A stretch of DNA of 64,000 bases from Cadophora sp. MPI-SDFR-AT-0126 (GCA_020747065.1 JAGMVK010000006.1:1178001-1242000); one strand, 5' to 3'. Positions 33,461 through 43,805 are shown, counted from the stretch's first letter. The notes: generated by a model not told the origin, from the letters alone. Made by a program: numbers and translations.

Positions 33461-34537
33461 CTAAGTCTCTTGATCATCAGACAGCAATCTATCGAACCTC
33501 AATGGCCTCTCTCCCCTTTTCTGCCGCCACCAATTGGTAGATTCAAACAACTTCAAACATCCCCTAATAGTCCAACCCCACCTCTCCAAGAACTGTTCCG
33601 TAACCTCCCACCCGTCAACGTCCCACGGATCGCCCCATATTACCATACCAGTCCTCACAGTCGGCGAATTAAAATATCCAACCAGATCCCCGCAGAGCTC
33701 GATATCATCGTAAGTGTCTCCAGCCCTGAGTAAATTATCCCGCATCCTAGGAATAGGTAACAGATCGATCCATGGATGGTGTGGAATTTGACACTGCAGT
33801 TCTGTTGGACGGAGAGATGACGGTACCGTCAGCGTGAGATTTGGATGTATTGATGGGTTTGAGAAAGGCGAGAGGGCATCGTCGTTCATGGCGTTGTCGG
33901 ACTGGAAGCCAAGCGTGGTTGAATTGCTGATCAGTGCTCGGAAGACGTTGAATTTCACAAGTACCAGAAGTTGATCTGCTCCTGGAGAGCCCGAATGCTG
34001 CTTATTGACAATCCAGCTTTCGAGCTCGGATAAGATTTTCCGACTCTGGGTACTGGTTGACTTGCAGAGGACGGCCGAGCGGGAGAGAGCATGGGTGTCA
34101 AAGCGAGGTGTAGCGGCTGCGGAGTGGAATGTTTCCCATAGGCCAGTATCCTGATGTACGTTCTGTGACGTAGTGCGTGCGGGTCTGAGGACTTCGAGAG
34201 AGCTGTTAGGAGGAGGCCATGTATCCGAAGTTACGACTCCTGAATTGCTATTCTCTCGTATTTCTTTACGTTTGCCTGTAATCATAGAACAAGTTTTAGA
34301 GACTTTATTACTGGGAGCTCTTTTAATGGCACTACATGCTACGGTGGACTTACGATATTCTCTCTGGTTCAACCTGTTTTGTCGCTTCCTCCGCTCTGCG
34401 GGGTTGGACTTGCCTGTCCAATCATCATCTGGGCAGAGCATCTTAGCTTGCTGTGGCATTGTTGTGAGAGTGATTGATCTGGGTTCACTCCCCGGCATGG
34501 CCTCTGGAGACTCCGAAGAACCAGACTGTGAAGTCAT
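33461..34537 (-). CDS. bZIP-type transcription factor with DUF3425-like C-terminal region
   Basis: Two exons, 34537-34354 and 34275-33461, give 332 residues. Residues about 44-70 are a bZIP basic region: NPAERRKRQNRLNQREY joined across the splice to RKRKEIREN. The leucine zipper is short or absent, as usual in this fungal class. The C-terminal half (from about residue 190) contains HPWIDLLPIPRMRDNLL and MVIWGDPWDVDGWEVTEQFL, hallmarks of the DUF3425 family of bZIP-like regulators. The 78-nt intron is a multiple of three and has no in-frame stop, so unspliced mRNA would encode a 358-residue form with 26 extra residues inside the basic region. It is divergent from the SDR at 35271. A nuclear regulator of the adjacent redox genes is plausible but unproven. 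Confidence 0.85.
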   Translation of the reverse strand: MTSQSGSSESPEAMPGSEPRSITLTTMPQQAKMLCPDDDWTGKSNPAERRKRQNRLNQREYRKSTVACSAIKRAPSNKVSKTCSMITGKRKEIRENSNSGVVTSDTWPPPNSSLEVLRPARTTSQNVHQDTGLWETFHSAAATPRFDTHALSRSAVLCKSTSTQSRKILSELESWIVNKQHSGSPGADQLLVLVKFNVFRALISNSTTLGFQSDNAMNDDALSPFSNPSIHPNLTLTVPSSLRPTELQCQIPHHPWIDLLPIPRMRDNLLRAGDTYDDIELCGDLVGYFNSPTVRTGMVIWGDPWDVDGWEVTEQFLERWGWTIRGCLKLFESTNWWRQKRGERPLRFDRLLSDDQET

Positions 34538-35270
34538 GGTGCAAAACCTCCAGCGGCTTTGGATGGCAAGTGGGTCGGCAGAGCTGTCGATGGGCTCAAA
34601 ATATTTTCGATTGGCTTAACCAGCTAACTAGATATTGAATCTAGTGGGTATTCGTATCTTAGGAGTGTAGAAAGATCTATAATATGCAAGTGTATTACAT
34701 TCGAGAGAAAGTGGAAACGGATGTCGTAGAAAACAACTCTCGCTTAAGCAGCTCCTGAGCGGGGTTTGACGGCTGCGGGGGCGTCCCTGCTTGTAGTAAG
34801 AAATGCACTAATGCAAGCTGCTTACAGCGCTAAAATGGATGAAGACTCTAAATTTTCGAAGTAGCCGAGTATTTACGATATCAGATTCTTCGCAGACATT
34901 CAAACGTCACTTCAAAGTCGCTCCATGCAAACAGCTTACAGCGCCACAGAAGCAGAAGTTTGAATTTAACTACCATGCTCGTAGTGATTCTTAGTGTCGG
35001 TATATGCAACGTTTGGAAGGTTCCTAGACTTTAGCATGGCTTTCGGCAGTCATAAGAATTGCAAAGCTCTCTGAACGGCTGACAATTTTTAAGACCCAAA
35101 TGCCAATGCGGACCTCTCGGTCTTAACAGCGATTGTGTCAGTGAATTTTTGTTATATAGGTGACCTGCTACTACTTCTTTTTGATTTTCAGCGATTCCCA
35201 GCTTACAGCCTATTGCTTCCACTTATACATCATCCTGTTCTCCCCATTTAAGTCTACAAAGCCGCAGAAC
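34538..35270. promoter_or_regulatory. Divergent promoter region of the bZIP and SDR genes
   Basis: This 0.73 kb region separates two divergent starts. It contains an 18/20-match direct repeat (34811-34830 and 34925-34944), a shorter related sequence (AGCTTACAGC) at about 35200-35209, and a TATATA at 35153-35158, about 115 bases before the SDR ATG. These could be binding sites for a shared regulator. Confidence 0.45.
34811..34944. repeat. Pair of 20-base direct repeats
   Basis: The copy at 34811-34830 (ATGCAAGCTGCTTACAGCGC) and the copy at 34925-34944 (ATGCAAACAGCTTACAGCGC) match at 18 of 20 positions, with start-to-start spacing of 114 bases. Confidence 0.75.
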
Positions 35271-36269
35271 ATGACAACTCAATACGCAGCAGTTCACACC
35301 AATCCTAATGGACCAGGCGATGCTCGTCCTACTGCGTTGCAGATCGTCCAGAACGAAGGTCTCTCCGGCAAGTTCGACAAGAAAACAGTCTTCATCACAG
35401 GATGTTCCTCCGGTCTAGGGGTCGAGACCGCCAAAGCTCTCTACACAACAGGCGCAACTCTCTACCTTACCGCTCGCGACCTTTCGAAAGCGAAGGCTGC
35501 TCTCGGAAGCCTTGTGGATTCATCGCGAGTCCACCTCCTAGAGCTAGATCTCAATTCTCTGGAAAGCGTCCGCAAGTGCGCTGCCGAGTTCCTTGCACAG
35601 ACTCAGACTCTCAACATCTTCATCGCCAATGCCGGCGTCATGGCCACTCCCGAAGGACGCACCAAAGACGGTTTCGAAACCCAACTTGGCACTAACCATC
35701 TCGCGCACTTCCTCCTCTTCAACCTCCTCAAATCAGCTCTCCTTGCGTCCACCAAACCAGAATTCAATTCTCGAGCTGTGATACTCTCATCCGTCGCGCA
35801 TCGAAGCGCTCAAGTCAACTGGGACAATATAAACCTCGATGGAGAATACAATGCCTGGGTTGCTTATGGTCAGAGCAAGACCTGCAATCTATGGACTGCG
35901 AACGAGATTGAGCGTCGATATGGCTCACGGGGACTGCATGCCTGGAGTATACAGCCGGGTGGTGTAGCGACGGGACTTCTGCAACATATGAGTGAGGAAG
36001 AGAAGGCTGGATTGGGAAATGACCCCACCCTTGTGAAAATCTTTAAGAGTCCTGAGCAGGGTGCAGCGACGACAGTGTGGGCCGCCGTTGCGAAGGCGTT
36101 GGAGGGAACAGGAGGGAAATATCTGGAGGATTGTCAGATTATTAAGGCGTGGACTGAGGCGGATGGACAGTGGGGACCTGGTTATGCTTCCTGGGCGTAT
36201 GATGCTGAGCAGGAGAAGAAGCTATGGGCCAAATCTCTGGAAATGGTGGGCTTGAAGGATGACGCATAG
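35271..36269 (+). CDS. Short-chain dehydrogenase/reductase (retinol-dehydrogenase-like)
   Basis: A single exon encodes 332 residues from the ATG at 35271; the frame is open further upstream but without family similarity. It has the classical SDR motifs: TGCSSGLG at 43-50 for cofactor binding, NAGV from N120, ILSSVAH around S173/S174, and the catalytic Y199xxxK203 in AYGQSKTCN. HAWSIQPGGVATGL follows as the usual segment after the active site. The length and motif spacing fit the fungal retinol-dehydrogenase or WW-domain-oxidoreductase-like group. It would reduce or oxidise an alcohol or carbonyl with NAD(P)(H); the substrate is unknown. It is divergent from a bZIP-type regulator with repeats between them, so joint regulation is plausible. 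Confidence 0.9.
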   Translation: MTTQYAAVHTNPNGPGDARPTALQIVQNEGLSGKFDKKTVFITGCSSGLGVETAKALYTTGATLYLTARDLSKAKAALGSLVDSSRVHLLELDLNSLESVRKCAAEFLAQTQTLNIFIANAGVMATPEGRTKDGFETQLGTNHLAHFLLFNLLKSALLASTKPEFNSRAVILSSVAHRSAQVNWDNINLDGEYNAWVAYGQSKTCNLWTANEIERRYGSRGLHAWSIQPGGVATGLLQHMSEEEKAGLGNDPTLVKIFKSPEQGAATTVWAAVAKALEGTGGKYLEDCQIIKAWTEADGQWGPGYASWAYDAEQEKKLWAKSLEMVGLKDDA

Positions 36270-36467
36270 ACAGGGAAACGAAGGAGAATAGGAATGACAA
36301 TCTACGTCCTTGTGAGTGAAGAAGCCAAAATTGCCAATTCATTCATAATATGTCATTTTTTCAACCAACTGGCCCAGAATGAAAGTGAAAGTAAACAATT
36401 CCGAGTTGCTTTTCCCACACAACCGCGAATTAAGATCCCAAAACATTCCCCACAATTACTATCCAGC

Positions 36468-36797
36468 CTACTCAGACGTATTCACAATCTCCAAAATCAA
36501 TTTCACCACTTCCTGAAACCTCTCCGTCTCCTCCCTCCCAACCTGCACATTCGAGAAGTCACTCCCACACCCCTCAGGGCCGCCGTTACTCCACTGCAAC
36601 CCGTTTCCACTCCAAGTCACTCCCGTATCCAGCCCATAAATATCCTCACTACCGGGCGGATCGTCAACGGGTAGTTCCTTCAAGACATTGTAGATTTGGT
36701 CTATCTGCTCGACGTAGTTTTGAACAGGAATGGTCTTGGTGGGTAGAGGCTGAAGGTCATGTGATCCTGGGAGCCGCTGCTGAGAGGTGATGGACAT
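36468..36797 (-). CDS. Small conserved protein of unknown function
   Basis: A single exon encodes 109 residues. No named domain is recognised, but the middle has a patterned segment DDPPGSEDIYGLDTGVTW followed by LQWSNGGPEGC, and a C-terminal amphipathic helix (ERFQEVVKLILEIV). Small fungal proteins with such a DPPGSEDIYG-type core exist, to my recollection, without known function. There is no signal peptide or membrane segment. It is convergent with the SDR gene, 198 bases away. The GT-rich sequence just upstream leaves room for an additional 5' exon that I could not define. Confidence 0.55.
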   Translation of the reverse strand: MSITSQQRLPGSHDLQPLPTKTIPVQNYVEQIDQIYNVLKELPVDDPPGSEDIYGLDTGVTWSGNGLQWSNGGPEGCGSDFSNVQVGREETERFQEVVKLILEIVNTSE

Positions 36798-37636
36798 GGT
36801 GGGAGAGGAGGGTGAGCGGGTTATGGTGTGGATTGCTGAGGGCGAGGGAGGTGCGAATCCGCCTGTGATGCCTGAGATAGAAATGTTAATGTTCTATTTC
36901 GAATATATAAGGTAATCGCCTCGTTCTATCTTTGATGGATCTGTCCTTACCAACTTGAAGCCGGATAGAAAACTCCGCTGGTGCCATTTGGTGAAGAAGC
37001 TTTGGACAAAAAGTTAGTAGGAACCAGTTATGGCTTCTTCAAATGTGCTGAGATGTACAGAGATATCTTTGTTGTTGCTGCTGCGAAGATGAGGTGTAAT
37101 AGAGGATCAAGGTAGGAACTACAGTACGTCACTCGCCTCGCTTCTGAAAATAGGGAGTTGACTCGCCTTCTTCATTTGGCCAGCCAAGGACGCGCTGCCA
37201 AGCAAAGCACCACGAAGAAGAATACAATTAGGCAGGTGAAGACTGACACTAATCCCACATGATCAAACACCTTTCTATCATCCAAAGGTACTCAGAAGAC
37301 TTTGTGGGAGAGCGCAACATGAGTGAAATTCGTGAGGCTCTCGCTTCGCTTGTTTATGACCTCGCCGTTTCGGGCAGGGGGACTGTTTACTATGATAGCG
37401 GTCGTTTCCCCTCACCCCGAACAGACAATCACTCAACGAGAACACATTCATCTAGACAAATGAATTGATCTCCGTTTCCGCTTGATGCTAGCAGCCAATG
37501 ACATTTCAGATTTTGCATAATCATCATCATCATCAAAACAAAAGCCATGACGCCAAACACACGCATCTGGGGAGAAAGCCCATATTCCTGACCAAACATG
37601 ACAAAAATAAACGAAATACATGTAGAAGAACCTTCA
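36798..37636. other. Intergenic region, no gene seen
   Basis: It holds the upstream side of the small protein gene and the 3' flank of the secreted-protein gene. Short open frames have no support. A CAT trinucleotide run lies at about 37521-37534. Confidence 0.4.
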
Positions 37637-38674
37637 TCACATGTCCCCATCAACTGGCGGACAAGCCTCCGCACCCATCCCCTTCCCACAAGCCGGTTCT
37701 TTACCAGCCTCACCCTCCTCTTCCACACCACCACCAGGTACCTCCTCCTCCGGCACAGCCTGAAAAGTCTCTACCGGAACTTGCACACTCTCACTCACAC
37801 TAGGACTCACACTCGCCACCGCAGTCGGCGACATCGTATACCCATCAGCCAGCGACGTCTCAACCATAGTCTTCATCTCCGGCTCCTCAGATGTCGAGAG
37901 TGACGTCGATTCTGAAGTAGATGTCGGGAAACCGGTACCTATACTCAGAGGCGGGGCAATGCATAGCCTACTCGACGGATAATGCTCTGGACTTGGAAGC
38001 GGGACTGGATACGTCGGGATGCAGCGGCGGAGGAGTCTGTTGAGGAAAGGGACGGCGCAGGCGGGGGAATTGGTTGCTATTTCTGAGCGGTAGGCGTTGC
38101 TGGTTGCGATGGGGAATTTGTAGGGGACGGTGCAGGGCGTGACGACTGGATTGCTGTGGGAAGGTTTAATGTGCGTTTTGGTTTTGGTGTGGAAACTTGA
38201 GTGGTGAGGGTTGTGGGTGTGGTTTGGATGTGGTGGGTTGGTTTTGGATTTGGATTTGTCGTCGTCGGTACAAGAGCTTGGATGGGGATTAGTACTAGCA
38301 TCACTGACTGAACTATGCAGTGGGGCACTGTGACCTTACCTAGTTGACGACACGGTATCAGGAATCCAGAGGTCGGACGGCTCAAGTGGGACTACAGAAC
38401 CACTGGTCGAAGATATCAGCGTTGTAGTGAGCGTTTCGGGGGTCGTCGCTGTTTGCATCGTTGATATGATGGTTGAGATCGAAGTTGATGCCGACGATTC
38501 GGAAGTGGGAGAGTCTACGAGATAGGATGTAGCGGTGTCAGATTCCATTGCAGTGTCGACAGAGGGTTTGGGCGAAGCCATGCCATCTTCCACCGTAAGG
38601 CTGGTCTCCGTGGGAACGGCTGATACTGAAACGGCGTAAAGGGCGAAGGGAAAGAGAAGGAGAGATAGAAACAT
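37637..38674 (-). CDS. Secreted Ser/Thr-rich protein
   Basis: Two exons, 38674-38340 and 38276-37637, give 324 residues; the 63-nt intron has a TACTAAT branch sequence. The start at 38674 (MFLSLLLFPFALYAVSVSA) is a signal peptide with likely cleavage after SVSA; the longer upstream frame was not used. The mature N-terminal part is Ser/Thr-rich and probably O-mannosylated. The second exon adds a His/Asn/Lys-rich stretch, then a segment with spaced cysteines (PCTVPY, SPACAVPF, RRCIPTYP, RLCIAPP), a second Ser/Thr/Glu-rich part, and a C-terminal piece with two more Cys (ACGKG, EACPP). There is no GPI-type hydrophobic tail. It is a cell-wall or secreted protein without a recognised domain. Confidence 0.65.
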
Positions 38675-40439
38675 GGCGAAAGGTTTTGCTTGGAAAGACA
38701 ATAGCAATAATATCTGGTCAGAAAATAAGATGACTATCAAGCTGTAGTAAATGAACAAGTAGAGTTCAAGGGAAAGAAATGAAGGAAAGAGAGCGCAAAG
38801 TCAACAGAAAATCCTGTTCTATAGCAACCTGACATCTTGACAGATCGCCTGATCTGTAAATAACATCGATCCAACTACAACTGCTATGCTTGTTCAAGTA
38901 TATTAAATGCACGCGTCATTGTTGGGCTCGAATTCAGGTCTGAAGTTGCGTGGCCACCACCAACACGGTTGAATCAGAACCTTAACATAAATAGAAAGAA
39001 TACAGCGAGCTCAACACTCCCGCAAGCTTTTTCCTCTGAAACGAACTCAAAAGGCATTTGCCAAAATAAATAAATAGATAGAAACGAGAAGAAAATCACG
39101 AGAAAATTTATGAACAGGTGGAAGTTCCATGTACCCTCCAGGCAACACAACAGGACAATGAAGAAGACTCGCTTACCACAACACACTGGCAGATGTGAAG
39201 GTATCACCAACTTCAATCCAACACGACGTACTTCGCGCAGGTCACAGCATCTTCGATCTTCAGCGGGCTATGCTGAAACACCAACCCAACCCAACAACCA
39301 ACAAGCCTCCCAGATCCTTCACTCCCTCTACCAAAAACATCAAAGACCTCCTTCTTCGCCACCCACAATCTTCTTCCACTGCATACAACCTCCTATTGTG
39401 CATCGCACAACAGCCAACAGCCAACAGCCCCCACACAACAATCCACCCTCCCACCCCATCCAGCCCCCATGTAACCAACACTCGAACCGAAACGAACCAA
39501 CCAACAAACAGACTAGTATCACCAGAGGACACCGTACGAAAAAGAAAAAGGAAAAGGAAACACAAAAACGTGGCGTGTCAGCGATAAAAAGCATCCGATT
39601 TCGGAAGTGCAAGGCTATTGCAAGGGGGTTGTGCGAGATAACGAAGAAGGAAAGAAGTCGCGTGCGTCATTTATGTCATGCTGCCAAACTATGCGGTTGA
39701 AGGAATTTCGTAGCAAGTATTTCGTTATCTTGTGAATTGAAGTAGCACGGTATGCAGGTCATAAAGCACCCGTAATTGACAAAACTCTCCACCTCACTCG
39801 ACGTTGAATGGGAACAAGGCACCCCGCAGATCGATACCAGAACTGTTATCACATGTGAGCCACATGCACTTGTAAAGAGGATGGATCTTCGAATCTCTTC
39901 ATTCATCAACTATTAGCCGTATCTTCCACCTTTCCACGATCCAACCCCTTCTCTTCTCTATATAGCAAGCAGCCAATTTCCCATCCTTTTCGGATTTCCG
40001 CCTTTTGATCCATCTATCTTCTATGAACAGCTTCCTGGAGCCAGACCGAGATGCGTCTCAGTCTCTCCCGCCGACCAGAAAAATGCAGAAGTTACCTCCG
40101 ACCATGCGTCATGAATTCGTTACTTCGACGTAGGACAATAACGCCGGCAAGGAATGAAAGTGAAAAGAAGATGTATACAAGGAAGAATGAGAATAAGAGA
40201 AAGAAGTTAACAGTCTCTGGGGACATGTCTTTTCAAACGTATTTTTCAGAAGAGGAAGAGAGTAACAAGAAATCGTCTTGGTCTTGATCCTGATTTGTGT
40301 AAACCCACAGCCCCTAGAACGCCTCGCTTGTTTGTTGTTGTCCTTCCTTTTAAGCAATCTGTGATCCACGATCCACCACTTCAATATAGAGTCATCTGTG
40401 CTGGCGTCTCTCGTAGAGATCCAATCGAGGTGAGAGGGA
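38675..40439. other. Intergenic region, no gene seen
   Basis: About 1.8 kb. The 39110-39700 part is A/C-rich low complexity (runs of CAACC and GAAAAAG type) and yields long open frames in several phases without domains. Nothing is supported as a gene. Confidence 0.45.
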
Positions 40440-42452
40440 CTAGATGGCCCAACTTCCTCTTCTGGCTCGAACTCCCCATGCACTTGGGCTCGCTGCACCG
40501 TTGGACATACTGGGGTGTTGTCTAGCCCACTCCAGAATATATACTCTCAAAGCCTTCCACCGGGGACAGTGCTCTTCTTGCACTCCCTCGGTAATGCCAA
40601 TATAACCCTTGATATTCTTCTTGGTGTCGTCGGCCCGCAGCTCCTCCTGAGAGCAGCGACTGATGCGTGATAGTTCCTCATCGTAGGCACGAGCCAAAGA
40701 GGGGTAACCGAGGGACAGATAATTGTACACCTGTGTCACAAAGGTATCATCGAACTCCTCTAGCAAGGCCTCCTCCGCCTTGCTCCTCGCTACCTCGGCC
40801 TTGAGCCTCTCGTCGATGCCAGCCAGCATCCTTACTCCTGCTTCGTGTTTCGAGGGGGTCTTAGCGCCATTCGGAAGTGCATGGTTCCCGAAGGCGGAAG
40901 AAAACGGGTCATCCACCCCTCCATCCGGACGCGGGGTTTGGATCAGCGCGGGTTGCTTACTCGCGCTTGGGCTCACGAACTCTCCTGGTTCTTCAGCAAT
41001 GCAGTAACCACCCCATAGACCCCCGCCATTCTCGCACTTGTTGGGTTGGACGTCGATTCTCTGGTCCGACTCAAACTTTGTGGCTTTGGGCGACGGGCAC
41101 ATCCGGAACTTGAGGTCGCTGCCGAGCATGGGGGGTGACGCAGCTGAGCGCATGCGTTTAAGCTCTGCTTCCTTTTGCTTGTCCACTGGTTCGGCCTGGG
41201 CGGCGCGGGGGAACGCTGAGCTCTTGACCGTCATGCCGTTCGTCCAGAAAGGGTCCTGGAAGGTAGGTTTGGTAGCCTCAGCAGCAATCTTCTTGTTGGT
41301 CTCATCTTCGCGGAGACGATTCAGCTTCTCTTGGTGCGCTTGCATCTCTTTAGCTGCCCACCCGACCTCTGTAGATTTTCGTCGCATGTTCTCGAGTTTG
41401 GGATCGTTCAGAACGAGAAGCCCGACACCTTCCACAGAATCCTCATCTGATGCTCCATCGATTTCTCGGTCGTAAAAATGCTCCACTATTTCGTGCATAG
41501 ACTCGTTGGGGAATGCTGCTAACGCTTGCTCTCGTAACTGCTTTTCAGCTGCCTTCGCTGCGAGAGCTAGTAGATAACCTGAGAATCTGTCATCACAGCT
41601 TTCCCGCGTCCTTGCTAATTGTAATCTCATCATGGAATCCTCCGATGACCCAAGGGATCCCGATAGTGATGGTGTGCCCTCGTCCTCATAGCCATCCTCT
41701 AGATCTGGTTCCTCCTCATCAGATGCTATAGCTTCCAGCTCGGGCTGGAAGGAGTTCTGTCGCGTGCTCCGTCTTGTGTTGGGATGGGGACGCATTGAGG
41801 GCTGCCGTCTTGGAGGTAGAGGTGGTATTTGAACACTTTGTAAATGTGCTGAGCTCTGGTTGGGGGTGTTGTCCGGAGGTATTGGAACGACAGGAGGGCG
41901 GGCCTTCCGTTTTGAACGGGTGTAAATATTTGGTACTCCAGGTGTGAGATCGGTCTTGAAGTACTCGTCAGCACATTGTAGCAACGCAAGAGGAGATGCT
42001 GGCGCACTTACCTTATCTGTGGGAAGGGTAGCTGGTCTTGAGTCACCAGCTTTCTTGGATCTCTTCGTGGTCTCGATCAGATCTGGAGCGAATCTTCTCC
42101 TTGGCTTGGGCGTAGCTTCTGCTGGAGATTCTTGGGGAGGGATGGAGACAGGCGTAGGCTCAGGAGTAGGTAATGGCTTGACGGGCTGTCTGTTGCTTTT
42201 GATTGTCGTCTCAACGGGTTCAGGTACGAAACGTCGTTTGGGAGCAGTTACCGCAGCAGCTGTCGTTGGGGCAAAGTCCATCTTATCAACCCCGCCATCG
42301 TTCCTGTCCTCCTTCTCCTTCTCCTCCTTCTTGTTACTTCTCGTGGTCGTTTCCACTGGCTCGACAGCGAATCGTCGAACCCTCTTCACCGTTGTTTCGA
42401 CTGGGGTTGGCGTAAAGCGCCTCGATGTTGGCGGGGGTGACGATTCAGACAT
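40440..42452 (-). CDS. Conserved fungal protein with four RRF-x3-PVETT-type repeats
   Basis: Two exons, 42452-42012 and 41954-40440, give 651 residues. The 57-nt intron (GTAAGT donor, CTGAC branch, TTCAAG acceptor) is a multiple of three with no stop; splicing joins LPTDK to TDLTPG. I know no named function. The N-terminal 130 residues contain four copies of an 11-residue motif at 11-21, 26-36, 73-83 and 119-129 (RRFTPTPVETT, RRFAVEPVETT, RRFVPEPVETT, RRFAPDLIETT), each followed by basic residues. A Lys/Arg-rich and an acidic region (SDEEEPDLEDGYEDEG) follow, then a predicted helical part. The conserved C-terminus (about 535-640) has LEEFDDTFVTQVYNYLSLGYPSLAR and an RWKALRVYILEWARQ helix. The composition suggests a nuclear scaffold or cell-cycle protein. 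ATG 42452 was preferred to the upstream ATG at 42557. Confidence 0.8.
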   Translation of the reverse strand: MSESSPPPTSRRFTPTPVETTVKRVRRFAVEPVETTTRSNKKEEKEKEDRNDGGVDKMDFAPTTAAAVTAPKRRFVPEPVETTIKSNRQPVKPLPTPEPTPVSIPPQESPAEATPKPRRRFAPDLIETTKRSKKAGDSRPATLPTDKVSAPASPLALLQCADEYFKTDLTPGVPNIYTRSKRKARPPVVPIPPDNTPNQSSAHLQSVQIPPLPPRRQPSMRPHPNTRRSTRQNSFQPELEAIASDEEEPDLEDGYEDEGTPSLSGSLGSSEDSMMRLQLARTRESCDDRFSGYLLALAAKAAEKQLREQALAAFPNESMHEIVEHFYDREIDGASDEDSVEGVGLLVLNDPKLENMRRKSTEVGWAAKEMQAHQEKLNRLREDETNKKIAAEATKPTFQDPFWTNGMTVKSSAFPRAAQAEPVDKQKEAELKRMRSAASPPMLGSDLKFRMCPSPKATKFESDQRIDVQPNKCENGGGLWGGYCIAEEPGEFVSPSASKQPALIQTPRPDGGVDDPFSSAFGNHALPNGAKTPSKHEAGVRMLAGIDERLKAEVARSKAEEALLEEFDDTFVTQVYNYLSLGYPSLARAYDEELSRISRCSQEELRADDTKKNIKGYIGITEGVQEEHCPRWKALRVYILEWARQHPSMSNGAASPSAWGVRARRGSWAI

Positions 42453-43805
42453 CGTTCGTGATTCGATTCGATGCGGGAACAGCAGGAAGGAACCCGTCGA
42501 AGCTGTTCCAATTCCAATTTCTGTGAATAATATTTTAGGGAGCTGGACACATTCCAAACCAGCGCAGAGCTGCTAAGGTTCCAGAGGTGCTTTTCTGGGG
42601 GTAGGGCAGAGCTTGTGACCTGGAAGTTACGGTGTGCTCGTTGGTACAGTAGCTCGTGCAGTGCGTTACGGGTGCCTCCCCTGGGAAGGAGAAGTGACGC
42701 CAATTGATGGATTTGGCTGGATGGGTTCAACGGGCTGGCGGTGATTGGACGAGCGACTTTCTCAACCGGTAGTGTAGTGTCCTGTAGAGGTAGGGATTCT
42801 GCAGCTGAACCACATGTCAATTGCTCGAGAGTCCTCAGGTGATAATGTTCATTATTGCGGGGAGAGCTCGTCGTACGTAATTTGAGAAAGAATATTACCT
42901 GAAAGTTTGGTTGTTTACAAAAGAAGGGGGTAATAGCAATAGCAACAGCAACACAGGGCAAAGAATTCGCTTATCACGAGGTTACTAGAAAAGGGGAAGT
43001 GAAGAAGAGAAGCATTTAGGCCTGGAATGGCTTGGTGGCATGGCCTGGTAATGCATGGCTGGCGTGGTGGCCATTATGCTCGATTAGGGATTAGCATGCC
43101 ATGAGCAGTGAGTGGGCTTTTCGTTGTCAGACAAAGACAAGACAAACGGAACATCAAACCGGGCAATTCTAGGCTATGCTATTTTCGTCAATTGGGCGAA
43201 ATAGGAAATTCTGAATTTCATCTGCCTTTCAATAATGAGGAGAGGGGCATCATGAAGCAACAGTATGAAGGGTGGTAAATCTGATTCTGCATGGGATGAG
43301 GTTCAAGGTAAACATGGGCTTTGTCTCAGGCCAGAAACCTGAGTCCATACCCTCAACATTCAACATTCCCGATTACGTACATGACGACCCAGGGGCTTGC
43401 AGGTCACAGATTCAACGACACATCATGCAGATATTAGTATTATGTATTTGACGACTGCCTCCTCACAGGACCATCCAGATTCGATCCATCCTTCCTGAGC
43501 AGTAAAACAAAGTCCTCCATGCAACGCCGATCCTCTAAGAAGCCCGCTGACTGACCGACCAACCGACTGATTGACAGCGGAAACTAAGGAGATCAATAGA
43601 ACGATGGTGAAGAACTGCAAGATCCCAAAGGTCCGAGCAGGCGTGTACCACTCCAGTAAAAGTACAAGAAAGAAGCGAATGTATGTTGCAATGAAGCCCA
43701 AGGATTCAATCATCAATGTCCAAATGCAACCATTCAATCATGTGCCGAAAAAAAAAGTTTCTACACAAGAGCAAGATCTAACCCCGGAAGATTCGCGTGC
43801 CTTAG
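42453..43805. other. Intergenic region, no gene seen
   Basis: About 1.35 kb between two minus-strand genes. A TGGC/TGGTGG-rich patch lies at about 43020-43075 and an A10 run near 43747. No coding or RNA feature is supported. Confidence 0.4.

Noticed and set aside
39110..39700. A 196-codon open frame in A/C-rich sequence
   Set aside because: Low-complexity composition opens several frames at once; no domain is seen.
43423..43737. A 104-codon minus-strand hydrophobic frame downstream of PIS1
   Set aside because: It lies in the 3' flank, has no family similarity and no link to the PIS1 frame, which ends cleanly at 43806.
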